A DNA stretch of 64,000 nucleotides, from assembly GCA_017305935.1 (NCBI GenBank), contig JAFKJU010000008.1, positions 1 through 64,000 on the forward strand, in the 5' to 3' direction. The position numbers were made by a program, and so were the translations under genes. Positions 56,601 to 64,000 of the stretch are shown here, one piece after another (position 1 is the first letter of the stretch; each line of letters begins with the position of its first letter). Origin of the DNA: Hyphomicrobiales bacterium. Its GTDB lineage: Bacteria; Pseudomonadota; Alphaproteobacteria; Rhizobiales; Rhizobiaceae. A model generated the notes under the pieces. That model did no database searches and had not been told where the DNA came from. It saw nothing but the letters and a program-made list of their open reading frames with translations.

Positions 56601-59480
56601 ATGTCCCTGATTCACGAAATCGACTACGGCACGCCGGCCTCCACCGCCGAGACCATGGTGACGCTCACCATCGACGGCCGCGACATTTCCGTGCCCTCGG
56701 GCACTTCGATCATGCGCGCCTCGATGGAGGCCGGCATCCAGGTGCCGAAGCTTTGCGCCACCGATATGGTCGACGCCTTCGGCTCCTGCCGCCTCTGTCT
56801 GGTGGAAATCGAGGGACGCAACGGCACGCCGGCCTCCTGCACCACGCCGGTCGCGCCGGGCATGGTCGTGCATACCCAGACCGGCCGCCTCAAGGACATC
56901 CGCCGCGGCGTGATGGAACTCTACATCTCCGACCATCCGCTCGACTGCCTGACATGCGCCGCCAACGGCGATTGCGAGCTGCAGGACATGGCCGGCGCGG
57001 TGGGCCTGCGCGACGTGCGCTACGGCTATGAGGGCGACAACCACGTCCGCGCCCGCAACAATGGCGACATCAACGCCAAGTGGATGCCGAAGGACGAATC
57101 CAACCCCTATTTCACCTATGATCCGGCGAAATGCATCGTCTGCTCGCGTTGCGTGCGCGCCTGCGAGGAAGTGCAGGGCACGTTTGCGCTGACCATCGAG
57201 GGCCGCGGCTTCGGCAGCCGCGTCTCGCCCGGCATGCATGAGCATTTCATCGAATCCGAATGCGTCTCCTGCGGCGCCTGCGTGCAGGCCTGCCCGACGG
57301 CGACGCTGACCGAAAAATCGGTGATCGAGATCGGCCAGCCGGAACACTCGCTGGTCACCACCTGCGCCTATTGCGGCGTCGGCTGCTCGTTCAAGGCGGA
57401 AATGCGCGGCGAGGAACTGGTGCGCATGGTGCCGTGGAAGGACGGCAAGGCCAATCGCGGCCATTCCTGCGTCAAGGGCCGTTTCGCCTATGGCTATTCG
57501 ATGCACAAGGACCGCATCCTCAACCCGATGATCCGCGAAAAGATCTCCGATCCCTGGCGCGAGGTCACCTGGGAAGAGGCCTATGCGCATGTGGCTTCGG
57601 AATTCCGCCGCCTGCAATATCAATATGGCCGCGATGCCGTCGGCGGCATCACCTCCTCGCGCTGCACCAACGAGGAAACCTATCTGGTGCAGAAGCTGGT
57701 GCGCGCCGGCTTCGGCAACAACAATGTCGATACCTGCGCGCGCGTGTGCCATTCGCCGACCGGCTACGGCCTCGGCCAGGCCTTCGGCACCTCGGCCGGC
57801 ACCCAGGATTTCGATTCGGTCGAGCATAGCGACGTCGTCGTCGTCATCGGCGCCAACCCGACCGACGGCCACCCGGTCTTCGGCTCGCGCCTGAAGAAGC
57901 GCCTGCGCCAGGGCGCAAAGCTGATCGTCATCGACCCGCGCCGCACCGACCTCGTCAAGTCGCCGCATGTCGAAGCCGCCTATCACCTCGCCCTCAAGCC
58001 CGGCACCAATGTTGCGATGATGACGGCGCTGGCGCATGTCATCGTCACCGAGGGGCTGGCCGACGAGCAATTCATCCGCGAGCGTTGTGACTGGTCCGAA
58101 TTCGAGGATTGGGCCGGTTTCGTCGCCGAGGAGCGCCACAGCCCCGAAGCCGTCGAAACCCTGACCGGCGTGCCCGCCCATCTGGTGCGCGGCGCGGCGC
58201 GGCTGTTTGCCACCGGCGGCAACGGCGCCATCTATTACGGCCTCGGCGTCACCGAGCACAGCCAGGGCTCGACGACGGTCATGGCCATCGCCAACCTCGC
58301 CATGGTCACCGGCAATATCGGCCGCCCCGGCGTCGGCGTGAACCCGCTGCGTGGCCAGAACAACGTCCAGGGCTCCTGCGACATGGGCTCCTTCCCGCAT
58401 GAACTGCCGGGCTACCGCCACGTCGCCGACGACGCCACCCGCGAGATCTTCGAGAAGATGTGGGGCGTGACGCTGTCGAGCGAGCCGGGCCTGCGCATCA
58501 ACAACATGCTGGACGCCGCCGTCGACGGCACCTTCAAGGGCCTCTACATCCAGGGCGAGGACATTCTCCAGTCCGACCCGGACACCAGGCATGTCGCCGC
58601 CGGCCTCGCCGCCATGGAATGCGTCGTCGTGCAGGATCTGTTCCTCAACGAGACAGCCAATTACGCCCATGTCTTCCTGCCGGGCTCGACCTTCCTCGAA
58701 AAGGACGGCACCTTCACCAATGCCGAGCGCCGCATCAACCGCGTGCGCAAGGTCATGACCCCGAAGAACGGCTATGCCGACTGGGAAGTGACGCAGAACC
58801 TGGCGCAGGCCATGGGTCTGGCCTGGAACTATGCCCACCCATCCGAGATCATGGACGAGATCGCCGCGACGACCCCGAGCTTCGCGCTGGTTTCCTACGA
58901 CTATCTCGACAGGATGGGCTCGGTGCAGTGGCCCTGCAACGAGAAGACGCCGCAGGGCTCGCCGATCATGCATATCGACGGCTTCGTGCGCGGCAAGGGC
59001 AAGTTCATCCGCACCGAATATGTGGCGACCGACGAACGCACCGGCGCGCGCTTCCCGCTGTTGCTCACCACAGGCCGCATCCTCAGCCAGTACAATGTCG
59101 GCGCCCAGACCCGGCGCACCGACAACGTCGTCTGGCATGAGGAGGACCGGCTGGAAGTGCATCCGCACGACGCCGAGCTGCGCGGCATCCGCGACGGCGA
59201 CTGGGTGCGGCTCGCCAGCCGCTCCGGCGACACGACGCTACGCGCCTTGATCACCGACCGCGTGGCGCCCGGCGTCGTCTACACCACCTTCCATCACCCG
59301 ACGACGCAGGCCAACGTCATCACCACCGACTTCTCCGACTGGGCGACCAACTGCCCGGAATACAAGGTGACGGCGGTGCAGATCTCGCCCTCAAATGGCC
59401 CGTCCGAATGGCAGGTGGAATATGACGAGCAGGCAAGGCGCTCGCGCCGCATCGCCGGCAAGCTCGAGGCGGCGGAGTAA
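56601..59480 (+). CDS. fdsA: molybdenum formate dehydrogenase alpha subunit
   Basis: This 959-residue catalytic subunit oxidises formate to CO2 at a bis-MGD molybdenum centre. An N-terminal NuoG-like [2Fe-2S] region has CRLCLVEIEG, then the His-ligated cluster region DHPLDCLTCAANGDC. Two [4Fe-4S] ferredoxin motifs follow (CIVCSRCVRAC and CVSCGACVQAC), then the proximal cluster starting CAYCGVGC. The molybdenum ligand is the Cys in CARVCHSPTGYG, with the adjacent His expected for formate dehydrogenases. A C-terminal molydopterin-dinucleotide domain contains LLTTGRILSQYN. It starts five bases after fdsB. Confidence 0.96.
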   Translation: MSLIHEIDYGTPASTAETMVTLTIDGRDISVPSGTSIMRASMEAGIQVPKLCATDMVDAFGSCRLCLVEIEGRNGTPASCTTPVAPGMVVHTQTGRLKDIRRGVMELYISDHPLDCLTCAANGDCELQDMAGAVGLRDVRYGYEGDNHVRARNNGDINAKWMPKDESNPYFTYDPAKCIVCSRCVRACEEVQGTFALTIEGRGFGSRVSPGMHEHFIESECVSCGACVQACPTATLTEKSVIEIGQPEHSLVTTCAYCGVGCSFKAEMRGEELVRMVPWKDGKANRGHSCVKGRFAYGYSMHKDRILNPMIREKISDPWREVTWEEAYAHVASEFRRLQYQYGRDAVGGITSSRCTNEETYLVQKLVRAGFGNNNVDTCARVCHSPTGYGLGQAFGTSAGTQDFDSVEHSDVVVVIGANPTDGHPVFGSRLKKRLRQGAKLIVIDPRRTDLVKSPHVEAAYHLALKPGTNVAMMTALAHVIVTEGLADEQFIRERCDWSEFEDWAGFVAEERHSPEAVETLTGVPAHLVRGAARLFATGGNGAIYYGLGVTEHSQGSTTVMAIANLAMVTGNIGRPGVGVNPLRGQNNVQGSCDMGSFPHELPGYRHVADDATREIFEKMWGVTLSSEPGLRINNMLDAAVDGTFKGLYIQGEDILQSDPDTRHVAAGLAAMECVVVQDLFLNETANYAHVFLPGSTFLEKDGTFTNAERRINRVRKVMTPKNGYADWEVTQNLAQAMGLAWNYAHPSEIMDEIAATTPSFALVSYDYLDRMGSVQWPCNEKTPQGSPIMHIDGFVRGKGKFIRTEYVATDERTGARFPLLLTTGRILSQYNVGAQTRRTDNVVWHEEDRLEVHPHDAELRGIRDGDWVRLASRSGDTTLRALITDRVAPGVVYTTFHHPTTQANVITTDFSDWATNCPEYKVTAVQISPSNGPSEWQVEYDEQARRSRRIAGKLEAAE

Positions 59481-59503
59481 TCCGCCACGATGAGGCCGGC
59501 CCG

Positions 59504-60322
59504 ATGAAGACCACGGCAACCGCGCCACGGATCGCCCGCCGCGACGGCATCGTCCGAAACGGCACGCGCATCGTGCCCGAGGAGGTTCCGATCGCCTTTT
59601 CCTATGGCGGCTCGACTCATGCGGTGATGATGGGAACGCCGGCCGATCTCACCGACTTCGCCCTCGGCTTCAGCCTGACCGAGGGCATCGTCTCCTGCGC
59701 CGCCGACATCGCCGCCATCGATATCCTCGAGGCCGGCGACGGCCTCGACGTGCAGATCGCGCTGGTCGATGATGCTGCCGATGCGCTGCGCCTCCGCCGC
59801 CGGCATATGGCCGGCCCGGTGGGATGCGGCCTCTGCGGCATCGAATCCATAGAGCAGGCGACCCGCGCCGTGCCCAATGTATCCGCCGCCACTCTGACGC
59901 TCGACCATCGCCAGATCGCCGCAGCCATCGCGGCACTGAACGATGGCCAACCGCTGCATAAGCTGACCCATGCCGTGCATGGCGCCGGCTTCTTCATTCC
60001 CGGCGAGGGACTGGTCGCCGTGCGCGAGGATGTCGGGCGCCACAATGCGCTCGACAAGCTCTGCGGCGCCGTGCTCGCCGCCGGGCGGCAGGGCCATGAA
60101 GGCGCTGTCGTGGTCACCAGCCGCCTGTCGGTGGAGATGGTGCAGAAGGCGGCGATCCTCGGCAGCGGCATCCTGATCGCAATTTCCGCGCCGACGGCGC
60201 TGGCGCTGCGCACCGCGCAAACCGCCGGCCTGACACTGATCGCGCTGGCCCGCGGCGAGGATTTCGAGATCTTTACCCACCCCCATCGCATTGCTGCAGG
60301 AGTATCCGCCCATGTCGCATGA
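59504..60322 (+). CDS. fdhD: formate dehydrogenase accessory sulfurtransferase FdhD
   Basis: This 272-residue protein moves sulfur from a desulfurase to the molybdenum cofactor so that FdsA becomes active. The redox pair CGLC is in GCGLCGIESIEQ near residues 107-118. The FdhD motifs EVPIAFSYGGSTHAVMMGTPADLTDFALGFSLTEGI and AVREDVGRHNALDKL are clear. It overlaps fdsD by 11 bases. Confidence 0.95.
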   Translation: MKTTATAPRIARRDGIVRNGTRIVPEEVPIAFSYGGSTHAVMMGTPADLTDFALGFSLTEGIVSCAADIAAIDILEAGDGLDVQIALVDDAADALRLRRRHMAGPVGCGLCGIESIEQATRAVPNVSAATLTLDHRQIAAAIAALNDGQPLHKLTHAVHGAGFFIPGEGLVAVREDVGRHNALDKLCGAVLAAGRQGHEGAVVVTSRLSVEMVQKAAILGSGILIAISAPTALALRTAQTAGLTLIALARGEDFEIFTHPHRIAAGVSAHVA

Positions 60323-60566
60323 TTCGACCTCGACCGAGGACAAGCTGATTCGCATGGCCAACCAGATCGCCACCTTTTTCGAGTCCCAGCCGGAACAGGA
60401 ACGTATTGACGGCGTCGCCGGCCATATCAACAAATTCTGGGAACCGCGCATGCGGCGGCAATTCTTCGAGCTGGTGGACAATGGCGCCAAGGGGTTTCAC
60501 CCCCTCGTCCTGAATGCCGCGCAACGGATCCGTCGCCCCGCCCCCGCGCAGGCCGGCCACGGCTGA
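60312..60566 (+). CDS. fdsD: formate dehydrogenase delta subunit
   Basis: This 84-residue protein has the FdsD pattern: KLIRMANQIATFFESQPEQERIDGVAGHINKFWEPRMRRQFFELV. The family is small and sits at the end of fds operons. It is needed for maturation or stability in some hosts, and its exact role is unclear. GGAG lies nine bases before the ATG inside fdhD. Confidence 0.9.
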   Translation: MSHDSTSTEDKLIRMANQIATFFESQPEQERIDGVAGHINKFWEPRMRRQFFELVDNGAKGFHPLVLNAAQRIRRPAPAQAGHG

Positions 60567-60610
60567 CAAACGGAAAACCCGGCGACATCAAGGACTGACG
60601 CAAACAAAAA

Positions 60611-60640
60611 CCCCCGGTCGTGAATAGGACCGGGGGTTTT
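60611..60640. terminator. bidirectional terminator between fdsD and hemA
   Basis: CCCCCGGTC at 60611-60619 pairs perfectly with GACCGGGGG at 60628-60636, flanked by an A-run on the left and TTTT on the right. It can stop transcripts from both convergent units. Confidence 0.92.
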
Positions 60641-60662
60641 CGAACTGGAGCTTGCGCGTCGA

Positions 60663-61877
60663 TCAGGCGACAGCGCGGGCAAGCGCGCAACGCGACCAGA
60701 GCTGATGCAACGAGCCGACGAGATGATCGAGGTCGGCATCAGAATGCATCGGCGTCGGGGTGATGCGCAGGCGTTCGGTCTTGCGCGGCACGGTCGGGTA
60801 ATTGATCGGCTGCACGTAGATGTCGAAGCTATCGAGCATGATGTCCGAGATCCACTTGCACTTGGCCGCGTCGCCGACCATGACCGGGACGATATGGCTC
60901 GGATTGGGCATGTGCGGAATCCCGCTCTTGTCGAGCAGGACGCGCAGCCGGCGCACCCGTTCCTGGTGGCGAGCACGCTCGAACTGGCTGACCTTGAGGT
61001 GGCGGATCGAGGCGAGCGCACCGGCGGCGAGCGCCGGCGGCAGGGCGGTCGTGAAGATGAAGCCCGACGCGAAGGAGCGGATGAAGTCGCACAGCGCAGC
61101 GGACGCCGCGATATAACCGCCCATCACGCCAAAAGCCTTGCCGAGCGTGCCTTCGATGATCGTCAGGCGATCCATCAGCCCCTCGCGCTCGGCGATGCCG
61201 CCGCCACGCGGGCCGTACATGCCGACCGCATGGACCTCGTCGAGATAGGTCATGGCGCCATACTTGTCGGCGAGATCGCAGATTTCCTTGATCGGCGAGA
61301 TATCGCCGTCCATCGAATAGACCGATTCGAAGGCGATCAGCTTCGGTGCCCTGGGATCGGCGGCCGCCAGCTTGGCTTCGAGGTCTTCAAGGTCGTTGTG
61401 CTTCCAGATCACCCGGTCGCACTTGGCATAGCGGATGCCCTCGATCATCGAGGCGTGGTTCAGCGCGTCGGAAAAGATGATCAGGTTCGGAATACGCTGG
61501 CCGAGCGTGCCGAGCGTCGCCCAGTTGGAAATATAGCCCGAGGTGAAGATCAGGGCCGATTCCTTGCCGTGCAGATCGGCCAGTTCCTGTTCAAGCAGGA
61601 CGTGATAGTGGTTGGTGCCAGAAATATTCCGGGTGCCTCCCGCACCCGCGCCACAGTGATCGACAGCGGTTTTCATCGCCTCGATGACATCGGGGTGCTG
61701 GCCCATGCCGAGATAGTCGTTGGAACACCAGACGGTGACATCCTTCGGCGCGCCGTTGACGTAACGCGTCGCGCGCGGAAAATTGCCGCGATGCCGTTCC
61801 AGATCGGCGAACACGCGGTAGCGCCCTTCTTCATGAAGGCTGTCCAGTTCGCTCTTGAAAAATGCTTCGAAATCCAT
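60663..61877 (-). CDS. hemA: 5-aminolevulinate synthase
   Basis: This 404-residue PLP enzyme condenses glycine and succinyl-CoA to 5-aminolevulinate, the alphaproteobacterial (Shemin) entry to heme and B12. Motifs include [21 protein letters not shown] near 75-95, the cofactor region [17 protein letters not shown]-like, [15 protein letters not shown], and the PLP lysine in [14 protein letters not shown] near 248. The N-terminus [21 protein letters not shown] is conserved. A perfect FNR-type box lies 136 bases upstream, so control by oxygen is likely. Confidence 0.97.
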   Translation of the reverse strand: MDFEAFFKSELDSLHEEGRYRVFADLERHRGNFPRATRYVNGAPKDVTVWCSNDYLGMGQHPDVIEAMKTAVDHCGAGAGGTRNISGTNHYHVLLEQELADLHGKESALIFTSGYISNWATLGTLGQRIPNLIIFSDALNHASMIEGIRYAKCDRVIWKHNDLEDLEAKLAAADPRAPKLIAFESVYSMDGDISPIKEICDLADKYGAMTYLDEVHAVGMYGPRGGGIAEREGLMDRLTIIEGTLGKAFGVMGGYIAASAALCDFIRSFASGFIFTTALPPALAAGALASIRHLKVSQFERARHQERVRRLRVLLDKSGIPHMPNPSHIVPVMVGDAAKCKWISDIMLDSFDIYVQPINYPTVPRKTERLRITPTPMHSDADLDHLVGSLHQLWSRCALARAVA

Positions 61878-61985
61878 TCCGCATGCTCCGCAACTTTAGA
61901 ACCGTTTTGATTTCTGCCGGCTCGCCCGTCAACCCCTTGCCGCCCGAATCCTGTCCGGATGCGGCAAAAGGCCCATTGCCACCCG

Positions 61986-62026
61986 GTCTACAGCAGGAAC
62001 GGCGCTTCGAAATTGATGGAAATCAA
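61986..62026 (-). promoter_or_regulatory. FNR/FixK-controlled hemA promoter
   Basis: TTGAT at 62013-62017 and ATCAA at 62022-62026 around GGAA form a perfect FNR/FixK anaerobox. Reading leftward, TGTAGA at 61992-61987 can serve as -10. A start near 61979 would place the box centre about 40.5 bases upstream, the class II activator position. Confidence 0.7.
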
Positions 62027-62036
62027 CCAAAACGGC

Positions 62037-62060
62037 GAGGAAAGGCGGCGTTTTGCCGCC
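62037..62060 (-). terminator. terminator hairpin after the coxM-like gene
   Basis: GGCGGC at 62044-62049 pairs with GCCGCC at 62055-62060 around a GTTTT loop. Read leftward, TTTCC follows. It insulates the Mo-hydroxylase transcript from the hemA promoter. Confidence 0.55.
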
Positions 62061-62078
62061 CTTCCGATTCTTTTGGCC

Positions 62079-62876
62079 TCAGCCGGCGGCGGCGAGCGCG
62101 CGTTTGGCCATCACCTTCACCAGATTGGCGCGGTATTCGGCGTCTCCATGCAGATCCGAAATCAGCCCGCCGGGATCGACCGTCACGCCGGAAAGCGCAT
62201 CCGTCGACCAGTTGGCCGAAAGCGCCGCCTCCATGTCGCCCTGGCGGAAAACCCCATCGGAACCGGCGCCGGTGACGGCCACGCGCACGTTCCCGCTCGC
62301 TTTCGCGACGAAGACGCCAGTCATCGCGTAACGCGAGGCCGGATTGCGGAATTTGGCGTAACCGGCCTTTTCCGGTGCGTCGAAAGCAAGCGCGACGACG
62401 ATCTCGCCCTCCTCCAGCGCCGTTTCGAACAGGCCGGTGAAGAAATCATCCGCCGCGATCTCGCGCTGGCTGGTGACGATGGTGGCGGCGAGCGCCAGCA
62501 TCGCCGCCGGATAATCGGCGGCGGGGTCGTTGTTGGCGACGGAGCCGCCGATGGTGCCCATATGGCGCACATGCGGATCGCCGATCATGCCGGCAAGCCT
62601 GCAGACGGCCGGGCAGACCGTTGCCAGCTGGCTGGACGCAGCGACCTCGGCATGGGTGACCGCAGCCCCGATGCGCACCCGCCGCCCATCGATGGCGATG
62701 CCCTTCATGTCGGGGATATGGCGCAGGTCGACGAGATCGCCGGGGGCTGCGAGCCGCTGCTTCATGGTCGGGATCAGCGTCATGCCGCCGGAGACGTATT
62801 GCGCCTCCGCTCCGCCGGCAAACAGGCTGGCCGCCTCGCTGACGGAGGCCGCGCGATGATAATTTGTCGCATACAT
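62079..62876 (-). CDS. coxM: FAD-binding subunit of a molybdenum hydroxylase (CoxM-like)
   Basis: This 265-residue middle subunit of the xanthine dehydrogenase/CO dehydrogenase family binds FAD. Motifs are AQYVSGGMTLIPTMKQRLA near 32-50 and the TIGGSVANNDPAADYPA region near 109-125. The C-terminal CO_deh_flav_C domain follows. It is downstream of the large subunit, with 11 bases between. The substrate is not evident, and true CO oxidation cannot be assumed. Confidence 0.88.
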   Translation of the reverse strand: MYATNYHRAASVSEAASLFAGGAEAQYVSGGMTLIPTMKQRLAAPGDLVDLRHIPDMKGIAIDGRRVRIGAAVTHAEVAASSQLATVCPAVCRLAGMIGDPHVRHMGTIGGSVANNDPAADYPAAMLALAATIVTSQREIAADDFFTGLFETALEEGEIVVALAFDAPEKAGYAKFRNPASRYAMTGVFVAKASGNVRVAVTGAGSDGVFRQGDMEAALSANWSTDALSGVTVDPGGLISDLHGDAEYRANLVKVMAKRALAAAG

Positions 62877-62887
62877 GGTCGTCCTCC

Positions 62888-64000
62888 TCAGTGTAGGGCG
62901 TTCAACGCCTTCCACACCTTCTGCGGCGTGGCGGGCATGGTGAGATCGTTGTGGCCGATGGCGTCGGTGATGGCGTTCATCAGCGCCGGCGGCGAGCCGA
63001 TGGCGCCGGCCTCGCCGCAGCCCTTGATGCCGAGCGGATTGCTGGGGCAAGGCGTGTTCTGGTGCGACAGCTTGAAGGACGGCAGGTCGTCGGCGCGCGG
63101 CATGGCGTAGTCCATGAAGCTCGCCGTCAGCAGCTGGCCGGTGTCCTTGTCGTAATGCACGCCCTCCAGCAGCGCCTGCCCCACCCCTTGCGCGATACCG
63201 CCATGCACCTGGCCCTCGACGATCATCGGGTTGATGATGTTGCCGAAATCGTCGGCGGCGACGAACTGGACAATCTTGGTCGTTCCGGTCTCCGGATCGA
63301 TCTCGACCTCACAGATGTAGCAGCCGGCCGGGAAGGTGAAATTGGCCGGATCGTAAAAGGCGCCTTCCTTCAGTCCCGGCTCCATGCCGGCCGGCAGGTT
63401 GTGGGCGGTATAGGCGGCGAGCGCCACCTGGAACCAGGGCAGACTCTTGTCGGTGCCCGCGACCTTCAGCTCGCCGCCCTCGATGACGATGTCGCTCTCG
63501 TCGGCCTCCATCAGATGCGCCGCGATCTTCTTGGCCTTGGCCTCGACCTTGTCGAGCGCCTTGACGATCGCCGACATGCCGACGGCGCCGGAGCGCGACC
63601 CATAGGTGCCCATGCCCATCTGCACCTTGTCGGTGTCGCCATGGACGATGTTGACGCTGTCGATGGACACGCCGAGCCGGTCGGCGACGAGCTGCGCGAA
63701 TGTGGTCTCGTGGCCCTGGCCATGACTATGCGAACCGGTCATCACCTCGATGGTGCCGACCGCATTGACGCGCACCTCCGCCGATTCCCACAGGCCGACG
63801 CCGGCGCCGAGCGAGCCAACCGCCGCAGACGGCGCGATGCCGCAGGCCTCGATATAACAGCTCATGCCGATGCCGCGTTTCTTGCCGCGTCCCTCCGCCT
63901 CCGTGCGGCGGGCGGCGAAGCCGGCCCAGTCGGCGGCGTCCATCGCCGCGTTCAGCGAGGCCTCGTAGTCGCCGGCGTCGTAGTTCATGATCACAGGCGT
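62888..64000 (-). CDS. coxL: molybdopterin-binding large subunit of a molybdenum hydroxylase (partial)
   Basis: The frame is open to the right edge and gives about 370 C-terminal residues. [22 protein letters not shown] is a Mo-pterin binding segment, [15 protein letters not shown] another, and [21 protein letters not shown] holds the catalytic Glu of the xanthine dehydrogenase family. The diagnostic active-site loop that would separate form I CO dehydrogenase (AYRCSFR) from form II-like enzymes is outside the window. The gene symbol therefore marks family position, not proven CO oxidation. Confidence 0.82.
   Translation of the reverse strand, partial: TPVIMNYDAGDYEASLNAAMDAADWAGFAARRTEAEGRGKKRGIGMSCYIEACGIAPSAAVGSLGAGVGLWESAEVRVNAVGTIEVMTGSHSHGQGHETTFAQLVADRLGVSIDSVNIVHGDTDKVQMGMGTYGSRSGAVGMSAIVKALDKVEAKAKKIAAHLMEADESDIVIEGGELKVAGTDKSLPWFQVALAAYTAHNLPAGMEPGLKEGAFYDPANFTFPAGCYICEVEIDPETGTTKIVQFVAADDFGNIINPMIVEGQVHGGIAQGVGQALLEGVHYDKDTGQLLTASFMDYAMPRADDLPSFKLSHQNTPCPSNPLGIKGCGEAGAIGSPPALMNAITDAIGHNDLTMPATPQKVWKALNALH

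Noticed and set aside
56520-59168. 880-residue frame antisense to fdsA
   Set aside because: fdsA has all expected cluster and Mo-site motifs. The antisense frame is open only because of high GC content.

Overview
This window reads as a core chromosomal segment of an alphaproteobacterium of the order Rhizobiales, most likely family Rhizobiaceae. The evidence is the gene order (lptM-lysA, ftsEX, ffh-chorismate mutase-rpsP-rimM-trmD-rplS, cobS-cobT-dnaJ-bolA), a Rhizobium-type glpRDSTPQUV glycerol ABC-transport operon, C4-pathway hemA, a CpdR-type response regulator, promoters close to CTTGAC-N17-CTATAT, and GC-rich codon use throughout. I see no prophage, insertion sequence, CRISPR array, tRNA or rRNA. 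The mobile-looking material is limited to short dispersed intergenic repeats.

Layout from left to right. (1) 1-9.3 kb: end of etfB, etfA and a 3-hydroxybutyryl-CoA dehydrogenase; a glutathione transferase; tlpA divergent from argH; lptM and lysA; and a large membrane protein with a Gln-rich tail. (2) 9.3-16.8 kb: a nested palindromic element; the cell-cycle regulator cpdR; hpt; a single-pass membrane protein divergent from ftsEX; a YdcF-like protein; a plsC-type acyltransferase; a ChaC-type cyclotransferase; and a DUF2125 protein. (3) 16.8-25 kb: tyrosine-pathway tyrC/hisC, a methyltransferase, gloB, small cupin and DUF3108 proteins, rpmB, a queuosine-precursor transporter, two envelope-polysaccharide enzymes and ispZ. 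(4) 25-34.7 kb: ftsY, mtaB and dapF, then ffh to rplS, covering both halves of SRP targeting plus ribosomal proteins and rRNA/tRNA maturation. (5) 34.8-44 kb: an amino-acid ABC receptor and permease without an ATPase, a META-MliC envelope protein with a hidden 58-aa gene beside it, dxr, a phytase-like protein, cobalt chelatase cobT/cobS, a J-domain protein and bolA. (6) 44.1-52.6 kb: the glycerol uptake and oxidation operon under glpR. (7) 52.7-60.6 kb: an SDR enzyme, a LysR regulator and the NAD-dependent Mo formate dehydrogenase fdsGBA-fdhD-fdsD. (8) 60.6-64 kb: hemA and the start of a molybdenum hydroxylase (CoxM/CoxL-like) that runs off the right edge.

The most interesting signals lie between genes. 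They are a preQ1-I-like pseudoknot that would capture the start codon of the queuosine-precursor transporter; a perfect FNR/FixK box upstream of hemA; a helically phased array of 11-bp CGAA repeats between glpR and glpD; a LysR-type palindrome fused to the stop codon of the fds regulator; a promoter-to-terminator structured RNA candidate in front of ffh; and a dispersed rhizobial intergenic repeat family. None was tested computationally. All are pattern readings by eye.
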